Assembly (NCBI GenBank): GCA_902363825.1
Contig: CABJBK010000002.1
Coordinates: 124,001-188,000, forward strand
DNA from: Lachnospiraceae bacterium
GTDB taxonomy: Bacteria; Bacillota; Clostridia; Lachnospirales; Lachnospiraceae
Length of the DNA stretch: 64,000 bases
Direction: 5' to 3'
Below the pieces are notes generated by a model. It had not been told where the DNA came from, did no database searches, and saw only the letters and a list, made by a program, of their open reading frames with translations. This document shows positions 58,158-64,000 of the stretch, one piece after another (the first letter of the stretch is position 1; the number at the start of each line of letters is the position of its first letter). The translations under genes and the position numbers were made by a program.

Positions 58158-59399
58158 TCAGAGCCTATACCGTTTCCATACAAAGGTAAAAAACCACAAA
58201 AAATCACGGCTTTCCACTGTTTTTCCGGCTGTGACCGGAATTTCATCCACGCATTCCCCCTCCAGATAATATTCCGCCTGCCCGAGGATCTCTCCTTTCT
58301 GTACCGGCGCGTTTAAGCTGCGCGGATAATCATAAATGACCTCTGTTTTTTCCCAGTCCGCCTTTAACACACATACCGGCCGGCTTTCCATGAGCGCCTG
58401 AAGTTCCATATCCGGTTTTAGCTGAAAAGAAGGATCCGCGCCATTTTTCACACACACGGTTTCCAGTCTGACATCCGGCTCCGCAATGTCCATATAGTGA
58501 TAATTGGAAAACGCGAATTCCATCAGCTTTTTCATATCCGACCACTTGTAAGTTTTGTTATTGGGCCATCCACAGCCGAGGAGTGCCGCGACAAAGGTCC
58601 GATCATCCTGCTTTACCGCACCGACATAACAGTACCCGGCATCTCCGGTAAATCCGGTTTTTCCGGTCAACGCCCCCTCCATCATATTCAAAAACGCATT
58701 GTGATTGTTGCAGGTAAAGCTCCGTTTGCCGGAAAGATCCGTAAAACTGTAGGTCGGTGTTCCCGTGATCTCCAAAAAAGCGTCCTTTTTTTCAGATTTT
58801 TCGATACAGTAACACAGGATATGCGCAAGATCCTCCGCCGTTGTCCCGTGAAATCCTTCCCCGTCCTCCGCATCCAGTCCGTTTGGTGTCACGAAATGTG
58901 AATTGGTGCATCCGATCTGTGCCGCCTTCTCGTTCATGAGCTTTGCGAATCCCTCCACGCTTCCGCCAACATGTTCGGCGATCGCAACTGCGGAATCGTT
59001 ATGCGATTCCAGCATGAGCGAATAGCAGAGATCCCGGAGCCGGTACTCCTCACCGGTACATATATTTAACTGCACATCCGGCTGTCTCGCCGCGTACTCC
59101 GAAACGGTGACCGTCTCATCCAGATCCGCGTTTTCGAGCGTCACGATCAGCGTCAGTATCTTGGTGGTGCTTGCGTTCGCGCGGCGCACATCTCCTTCTT
59201 TTTCAAATAAAATACGCCCGGAATCGGCATCCACAAGACATGCCGACAGGGCGTACAAAGAGCCTGGCTCATTTTTATTTTTTCCTGTTTCTTCACTCTG
59301 TGCGGCACAGACTGCCGGACATACCATTCCCGCAACCGGCGCAGCCGCAATCATTAAACACAGACAAAAGATCAGATGTTTCCTTTTTTTTCGTTTCAT
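58158..59399 (-). CDS. D-alanyl-D-alanine carboxypeptidase (DacF-like PBP, first copy)
   Basis: 413 residues with a signal peptide (KHLIFCLCLMIAAAPVAGMV then ...VCAAQ). Catalytic motifs: SxxK in NASTTKIL, SxN in ESHNDSAVA, and KTG in LTGKTGFTGD. The C-terminal part is the beta-rich PBP5-like domain with a final basic, amphipathic stretch. It trims the terminal D-Ala from stem peptides outside the membrane. It directly follows scpB, as dac genes do in other Firmicutes. Confidence 0.92.
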   Translation of the reverse strand: MKRKKRKHLIFCLCLMIAAAPVAGMVCPAVCAAQSEETGKNKNEPGSLYALSACLVDADSGRILFEKEGDVRRANASTTKILTLIVTLENADLDETVTVSEYAARQPDVQLNICTGEEYRLRDLCYSLMLESHNDSAVAIAEHVGGSVEGFAKLMNEKAAQIGCTNSHFVTPNGLDAEDGEGFHGTTAEDLAHILCYCIEKSEKKDAFLEITGTPTYSFTDLSGKRSFTCNNHNAFLNMMEGALTGKTGFTGDAGYCYVGAVKQDDRTFVAALLGCGWPNNKTYKWSDMKKLMEFAFSNYHYMDIAEPDVRLETVCVKNGADPSFQLKPDMELQALMESRPVCVLKADWEKTEVIYDYPRSLNAPVQKGEILGQAEYYLEGECVDEIPVTAGKTVESRDFLWFFTFVWKRYRL

Positions 59400-59451
59400 A
59401 TTCCATCCGCAAACCAGATATATTCTCTGTATCCTATTTTATTTTGCGGTA

Positions 59452-60021
59452 TTATATTCCAAGTTTTAACTGCATTTCCTCTTCTGCCTGATGTTTAAAC
59501 TCTTCCACCTGATCCTCATTCAATACCGGAAGCTCATCGACCGATTCCACGCCAAAACTGCGCAAAAATTCTTCTGTTGTGCCAAAGAGCATCGGTCTGC
59601 CCGGTGCGTCGAGCCGTCCGAGTTCACAGACCAGATTGTATTCCACCAACTTGTTGACCGCGTGATCAGAGGACACGCCACGGATCTTTTCCACTTCCGC
59701 TTTGGTGATCGGCTGCTTATAAGCAATGATCGAAAGCGTTTCCAAAAGCACGTCCGTAAGCACCCGCTTTTTCGGCTGTTTCGCGATCTTGATCAGATAT
59801 TCATAATATTCCGCTTTGGTACACATCTGGTACGCGCCATCCAGTTCGATAATCTTCATCCCGCAGGTATCTGATTCATACCGTTTCCGCAGATGCTCCA
59901 CGAGCGTTTTGGTTTTTTCTTTGTCTAATTCCAGCACTGCGGCAAGTTTTTCCAATTCTACCGATTCCCCCACCGTAAAGAGAATTGCCTCTATGATTGC
60001 CTCTTGTTTTTTTTCTTCCAT
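59452..60021 (-). CDS. scpB: Segregation and condensation protein B
   Basis: 189 residues with two winged-helix domains: EAIIEAILFTVGESVELEKL and TLSIIAYKQPITKAEVEKIR followed by GVSSDHAVNKL. GRPMLFGTTEEFLRSFG is the ScpB tail signature. It binds ScpA in the SMC complex. 16 bases after scpA. Confidence 0.96.
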   Translation of the reverse strand: MEEKKQEAIIEAILFTVGESVELEKLAAVLELDKEKTKTLVEHLRKRYESDTCGMKIIELDGAYQMCTKAEYYEYLIKIAKQPKKRVLTDVLLETLSIIAYKQPITKAEVEKIRGVSSDHAVNKLVEYNLVCELGRLDAPGRPMLFGTTEEFLRSFGVESVDELPVLNEDQVEEFKHQAEEEMQLKLGI

Positions 60022-60037
60022 TTTTCAAACTCCATTT

Positions 60038-60790
60038 TTACGCCGCGACTTTGGATTCGATCAAGATCGTATCAAACGTTTTTTCCTGATAGATCGTGAT
60101 CTTTCCGGTTTTCATCAGTTCCAGGATCGCAAGAAATGTGACGATGACCTCCATCTTGCTGCCCTGTTTTTCCAAAAGACTTTCAAAGCCAAATCTTTTA
60201 TGTTCCGCCGCATATGCTTCGAGATACTCCATTTTGTCGTTCAGGGAGATCTCCTCTTTCTCGATCTTTCCAAACTTTGACCGGATCGGATCGATCTTAT
60301 TCTCCTGCTTTGCCATGACCGACTGAAAGATCGCGTTTAATTTTTTTAAAGTCATATCACCGATCAGCTCTGCCAGATCGACCGGTTCTTCGTATGCCGC
60401 CACCTCATCCGGGATCGTCGGCTTTTTAAACATCGTCCGTCCCGCATCCATCTGCCGGTCTTTTAATTCATAGGAAATGCATTTAAACATTTTGTATTCC
60501 AGAAGCTGCTGTACCAGTTCCGCACGCGGATCTTCCGGTTCCTCTTCTTCATCCGACGCCCGTTTCGGGAGCAGCATCCTGGATTTGATATCCAAAAGCG
60601 TCGCCGCCATGACTAAAAATTCACTCATAATATTGAGATCCCGCCGCTGCATTTCCCGCATATATTCCATGTACTGGTTTGTGATCTCAACGATCGGAAT
60701 GTCATAAATATTTACTTTATTTTTTTCAAGCAGGTGCAAAAGCAGATCCAGTGGTCCCTCAAACACCTCAAGTTTTACAGATATTCCCAT
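60038..60790 (-). CDS. scpA: Segregation and condensation protein A (kleisin)
   Basis: 250 residues from the ATG at 60790 with GGAGG just upstream; the open frame upstream to 60994 is not coding. VKLEVFEGPLDLLLHLLEKN and NIYDIPIVEITNQYMEYM are the kleisin N terminus; the C-terminal winged helix ends VTFLAILELMKTGKITIYQ. It bridges the SMC heads. Confidence 0.96.
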   Translation of the reverse strand: MGISVKLEVFEGPLDLLLHLLEKNKVNIYDIPIVEITNQYMEYMREMQRRDLNIMSEFLVMAATLLDIKSRMLLPKRASDEEEEPEDPRAELVQQLLEYKMFKCISYELKDRQMDAGRTMFKKPTIPDEVAAYEEPVDLAELIGDMTLKKLNAIFQSVMAKQENKIDPIRSKFGKIEKEEISLNDKMEYLEAYAAEHKRFGFESLLEKQGSKMEVIVTFLAILELMKTGKITIYQEKTFDTILIESKVAA

Positions 60791-60815
60791 TTTTTCCTCC
60801 ACAGACACTTTGTAT

Positions 60816-60844
60816 ATTTTAACTGTTCGAAAAAAAAATGGCAA
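60816..60844 (-). promoter_or_regulatory. Promoter of scpA-scpB-dac
   Basis: Minus strand TTGCCA (60839-60844), 17 bases, TAAAAT (60816-60821), 25 bases before scpA. Confidence 0.65.
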
Positions 60845-60845
60845 G

Positions 60846-61700
60846 TTATTTTTCCGGCAGCACGCGGATAAACACCAGTTCTGCACGGTTAAAGATGCGG
60901 ATATGAAATGTATGGGTGCCAAGTCCCCTTCCGATAATGACCTCTCTTTGGCCGAAGGAAAATCTCCCGGCATCATATTTCGGGAAAAGCACAAACTGCG
61001 GCGAGATCAGGCTGCCGATCCCCGGTATCCGCACCAGACCTCCATGATTATGCCCGCACAGCGAAAGATCCGCTCCCCATGCCGCATACTTTGGACTGTA
61101 CGCCGGGTTATGGGCAAGCAGAATATTATAACTGTCTCCCGCTTTTCCGAGATGCTCCTCAAGAAAGGTGTCCGCTAACGGGACTTTTTTCCCCTTCGCG
61201 TAACACGCCATATCGATTTCCGCCCCGTAAATATTTATTTCATCCGCCCCGTGCCGGACAGTTTCGGATGCGTTGTTTAGGATATGCACCCCGAGTTTTT
61301 TTACTTTTTTTTCATACGCAAAAAAGTCCGGGCTATACGGAAGATTCTTTCTTGCCGGCTTGCTCTCATGGTTTCCATTGGAGAAATATACCGGTGCGAC
61401 CGGCACCAGCCCCTCAAACGCGCGGTACGCGGTTTCGTAAGACACCGGCTTTTTCCCGACGATCATATCGCCCGGTATCAGGATAAGATCCGGCTTTTTT
61501 TCTCTCACCGCCGAAAAAAGAGGCTCATTATCCTTTCCATACACATGCGCGTGCAGATCCGAGATCATAACGATCCGCAGTTCTTCCGTCACTTTTTTAC
61601 TGTGAAGTTCATATTCCGTCACTTCAAATTTTTTCAGTTCCTGATACTGCCAGATCAGATAACACAAAAGCAGACACAGGATTATGATCATAAGCTTCAT
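60846..61700 (-). CDS. Membrane-anchored metallophosphoesterase (YkuE-like)
   Basis: 284 residues: an N-terminal anchor (about 3-19) and a calcineurin-like domain with all motifs: MISDLHAHV, LIPGDMIVG, FSNGNHESK, LLAHNPAYS and LCGHNHGGLV. Two metal ions are expected. Relatives cleave lipid A precursors (LpxH/YkuE class) or other phosphoesters; the substrate is unknown. It precedes scpA on the same strand. Confidence 0.9.
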   Translation of the reverse strand: MKLMIIILCLLLCYLIWQYQELKKFEVTEYELHSKKVTEELRIVMISDLHAHVYGKDNEPLFSAVREKKPDLILIPGDMIVGKKPVSYETAYRAFEGLVPVAPVYFSNGNHESKPARKNLPYSPDFFAYEKKVKKLGVHILNNASETVRHGADEINIYGAEIDMACYAKGKKVPLADTFLEEHLGKAGDSYNILLAHNPAYSPKYAAWGADLSLCGHNHGGLVRIPGIGSLISPQFVLFPKYDAGRFSFGQREVIIGRGLGTHTFHIRIFNRAELVFIRVLPEK

Positions 61701-61840
61701 AAAAATCCCCTTTTTCTTTTCACTTCTTCCATCCTATCATGTTTTTTCCATGATTTACAGTAAAAAGTGAATATCTGACAGGCTGCCGTCTTAAAATGAA
61801 CTAAAGCTTCACAGAAAAACCGCACCGAAAGGGAATTCTT

Positions 61841-63004
61841 ATGAAATTGTTTTTGCCATTTCTCTTAAGCATATCACTGTTTTCCGGAAGTCTTTCTTCC
61901 GCCGCCCCGCCTCCGGCAGACACGGACACACTCGGTCTTTCTGCGCCCTCTGCCATTTTGATGGAAGCCTCGACCGGAACCATCCTCTACGAAAAGGACG
62001 CCAATACCAGTCTGCACCCGGCAAGCATCACCAAGATCATGACCATGATCTTAATCTTCGACGCGCTCTCCTCCGGCTCCATCCAGCCGGATGATACGGT
62101 GACGGTATCCGAACATGCCGCCAGTATGGGCGGATCTCAGGTCTTTTTGGAACCGGGGGAAACCCAGACCGTAGACACCATGCTCAAATGCATCAGCGTT
62201 GCAAGCGCAAACGATGCCTGCGTTGCCATGGCGGAACATATCGCAGGAAGCGAGGATGAATTTGTCGCCCGCATGAACGAACGCGCCAAGGGACTCGGGA
62301 TGAACGACACCAATTTTATTAATTGCTGCGGTCTGGACACGGACGGACATATGACCACTGCGCATGATGTCGCTCTGATGTCAAGGGAACTCATCACAAA
62401 ATACCCGCAGATCCACGATTACTGTACAATCTGGATGGATAATATCACACACGTGACCAGGCGCGGAAGTTCGGAATTTGGTCTTTCCAATACCAATAAG
62501 CTGATCCGCCAGTACGAATATGCCACCGGTTTAAAGACCGGTTCCACCGGACTTGCAAAATTCTGCGTTTCCGCAACCGCAAAAAAGGATGACATCGAAC
62601 TGATTGCAGTCATCATGGCTGCCCCGGATCCGAAAGGACGTTTTGCAGATGCCACCGCTCTTTTAAATTACGGATTTTCCAAATGCCAGCTTTACACAGA
62701 CCCGCAGGAAAAATCTCTGGAAGCACTGCCGGTAAAACGCGGTACCGAGCGTTCCGTCGCGCTCGTCTATGAGGGGCCGTTCCGGTATGTGGATACCACC
62801 GGCGCAGATCTTTCCGATATCACCAAGGAGATAAAACTTCCAGAAGAAGTCTCTGCCCCCATAAAAGCGGGTGACGTTGCCGGAAAAGCCATTTACAGAC
62901 AAAACGGAACCGAGATCGGCTCTGTTCGGATCTTATACCGCGATTCTGTGAAAGAAGCAACGTTTTTGGACTATTTTTCCGAAGTTTTAGCGTTCTACCT
63001 TTAG
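61841..63004 (+). CDS. dacF: D-alanyl-D-alanine carboxypeptidase (DacF-like PBP, second copy)
   Basis: 387 residues with a signal peptide (LFLPFLLSISLFSGSLSSAA). Motifs: SxxK in HPASITKIMTM, SxN in VASANDACVAMAEH, KTG in TGLKTGSTGLAKF. It resembles Bacillus DacF, a sporulation enzyme that trims cortex or germ-cell-wall stem peptides. Divergent from the phosphoesterase; its last 4 bases overlap the convergent S8 protease. I see no convincing sigma-F promoter in the 140-base gap upstream, only RBS AAAGGGAA. Confidence 0.92.
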   Translation: MKLFLPFLLSISLFSGSLSSAAPPPADTDTLGLSAPSAILMEASTGTILYEKDANTSLHPASITKIMTMILIFDALSSGSIQPDDTVTVSEHAASMGGSQVFLEPGETQTVDTMLKCISVASANDACVAMAEHIAGSEDEFVARMNERAKGLGMNDTNFINCCGLDTDGHMTTAHDVALMSRELITKYPQIHDYCTIWMDNITHVTRRGSSEFGLSNTNKLIRQYEYATGLKTGSTGLAKFCVSATAKKDDIELIAVIMAAPDPKGRFADATALLNYGFSKCQLYTDPQEKSLEALPVKRGTERSVALVYEGPFRYVDTTGADLSDITKEIKLPEEVSAPIKAGDVAGKAIYRQNGTEIGSVRILYRDSVKEATFLDYFSEVLAFYL

Positions 63005-63909
63005 GAAAAAGGACGGCTTTTTAAGAGCATACGCGCAACATCCAGTTTTCCCCACGCTTTTTTCTTCCCCTTAAGCGCCGTTGGCACCGCCGAATCATGC
63101 AGGATCAGTTTGACTTCTGCCGGTCTGAGTCTGGGATGCGCGGATAAAAGCACTGCGATCGCGCCGGTGACAACCGGGGTTGCCATGGATGTTCCGCTCT
63201 TCATCTCATAAAGCTTTCCCCCTGCGGAGCAGCTGATGATATTGGTTCCCGGCGCGAGGATCTCCGGTTTTACGATACACTGATCCGTCGGTCCTCTCCC
63301 GCTGTAACCGGGCATCAGACCATGCTGTTTTGCCGGAAGCCCCTCATCATCCGAGCTTCCCACGGTAATGATCGTTTTTAAAATGCCCGGTATGGTGACA
63401 CTGCCGGCATCCGGGCCGTTGTTGCCAGCCGCCGCGACCACCACGATCCCATGGTTCCATGCCCGCTCCATTGCCGCGATCAGCCGTTCCTTTTCTTCTT
63501 TTTTTGCACTCGGAAGCATACCCACCGAGATATTTAAAATCCGGATGTTATAACGCTCCTTATTCTCGATCATCCATTCGGTCGCTTCCAGAACCTCTTT
63601 CGTATTTCCGTTTCCATAGCGGTCGAGCGCTTTTAACACGATAAGATTGCATCCCGGTGCAATTCCACGGTATCTCCCACGGCTTGCGCTCCCGTTTCCA
63701 CCGATGATCCCGGAGACGTGCGTTCCATGCCCGTTATCGTCATAGGGGTATTGTTTCTGCTCGCAAAAATCGCGGAACACCAAAATTCTGTGATCAAAAT
63801 CCTTGTGTTTTATAATTCCGGTATCCATGACCGCCACACCAACGCCGGAGCCGATATACCCGGCTCTGTGTGCAAAATCCGCATGGATTTCCCTCACTGT
63901 CCGATCCAT
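63001..63909 (-). CDS. S8 family serine peptidase (subtilase), apparently cytoplasmic
   Basis: 302 residues. The catalytic triad is complete: Asp in VAVMDTGIIK, His in NGHGTHVSGIIGG and Ser in SGTSMATPVVTG, with the oxyanion Asn in AAAGNNGPD. It has no signal peptide and no separate pro-domain; the N terminus goes almost directly into the catalytic core, as in intracellular subtilisins/AprX. The start has GGGAAAGG upstream. Substrate unknown. Confidence 0.92.
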   Translation of the reverse strand: MDRTVREIHADFAHRAGYIGSGVGVAVMDTGIIKHKDFDHRILVFRDFCEQKQYPYDDNGHGTHVSGIIGGNGSASRGRYRGIAPGCNLIVLKALDRYGNGNTKEVLEATEWMIENKERYNIRILNISVGMLPSAKKEEKERLIAAMERAWNHGIVVVAAAGNNGPDAGSVTIPGILKTIITVGSSDDEGLPAKQHGLMPGYSGRGPTDQCIVKPEILAPGTNIISCSAGGKLYEMKSGTSMATPVVTGAIAVLLSAHPRLRPAEVKLILHDSAVPTALKGKKKAWGKLDVARMLLKSRPFS

Positions 63910-64000
63910 CTTGTAGCCTTTCCCGTCACTGCCTTTACTTTTATTTTATGCGCATGGAAAAGATACCGTCACCAAACCCGGTAAAATCAAAAAAAGGATG

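Noticed and set aside
60791..60994. 68-residue N-terminal extension of ScpA
   Set aside because: It crosses the promoter and ribosome site and has non-coding-like composition; the ATG at 60790 has GGAGG directly upstream.
61735..61755. Small inverted repeat ATCATG/CATGAT between the phosphoesterase and dacF
   Set aside because: Only six pairs, with T inside the loop rather than after the stem; no assignment possible.
1..64000. Search for tRNA, rRNA, CRISPR, insertion sequences, prophage or restriction/defence genes
   Set aside because: Nothing found by eye: no repeat-spacer pattern, no transposase or integrase motifs, and every long stretch is explained by core genes.

Overview
The window looks like chromosomal core sequence of a spore-forming anaerobic Firmicute, most likely a member of the Lachnospiraceae (Clostridia). 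The reasons are a complete rnfCDGEAB operon, a sodium-pump biotin decarboxylase cluster, an alpha/beta-type small acid-soluble spore protein, GerW/YtfJ and YlbJ sporulation proteins, two DacF-like carboxypeptidases, a zinc-ribbon type L28 protein, and Bacillus/Clostridium gene order (yicC-remA-gmk-rpoZ; rsmD-coaD-ylbJ; asp23-yloV-recG; cmk-ispH-rpsA). Nearly every gene reads on the minus strand. I see no rRNA, tRNA, insertion sequence, prophage or CRISPR array.

Layout. 1-3136: YgiQ (cut by the window edge), a HAD phosphatase, an RsuA-type pseudouridine synthase and an M23 peptidase. 3184-4744: YlbJ (plus strand) convergent with a coiled-coil protein. 4760-10242: a long housekeeping series, in transcription order yicC-remA-gmk-rpoZ-(terminator)-rimO-pgsA-cinA-rsmD-coaD. 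10323-15063: a sugar-PTS operon with its own antiterminator, promoter-RAT1-licT-RAT2-EIIBA-HPr-EI-Cof phosphatase. 15125-22437: thioesterase, RqcH, SASP, recG, yloV, asp23, rpmB. 22505-24396: a sporulation-linked group (45-residue membrane protein, GerW, DUF2953, unknown protein). 24425-30491: NUDIX, PBP2, RodA/FtsW, U32, ZapA. 30557-37406: ruvAB, Gx transporter, NusG-II, miaB, proA, 5-FTHF cyclo-ligase, DUF896, proB. 37573-44158: ApbE, a His15-less HPr-like protein and rnf. 44350-51845: YprB, cheR, rpsA, ispH, cmk, a BaiN-like flavoprotein, an RpiR regulator and a PilZ protein. 51904-58053: a PfkB kinase and the decarboxylase cluster. 58158-63909: carboxypeptidases, scpAB, a phosphoesterase and a subtilase.

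How the genes work together. Rnf and the biotin decarboxylase are both expected to build a sodium or proton gradient, and ApbE next to rnf would attach FMN to RnfG and RnfD. The PTS operon encodes soluble phosphotransfer parts (EI, HPr, EIIBA) but no EIIC membrane domain. It carries two ribonucleic antiterminator (RAT) sites, each overlapping a terminator.

The most interesting observation concerns two HPr-family proteins. The operon copy (12809-13066) keeps catalytic His15 but has Arg at position 46, where the regulatory serine normally is. The second copy (38657-38893) keeps the Ser46 region but has no histidine at position 15. The transport and regulatory roles of HPr therefore appear to be divided between two proteins. 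Next in interest are the decarboxylase cluster, which has two different carboxyltransferase subunits for a single set of beta, gamma and biotin-carrier subunits, and the double-RAT leader that controls general PTS enzymes.
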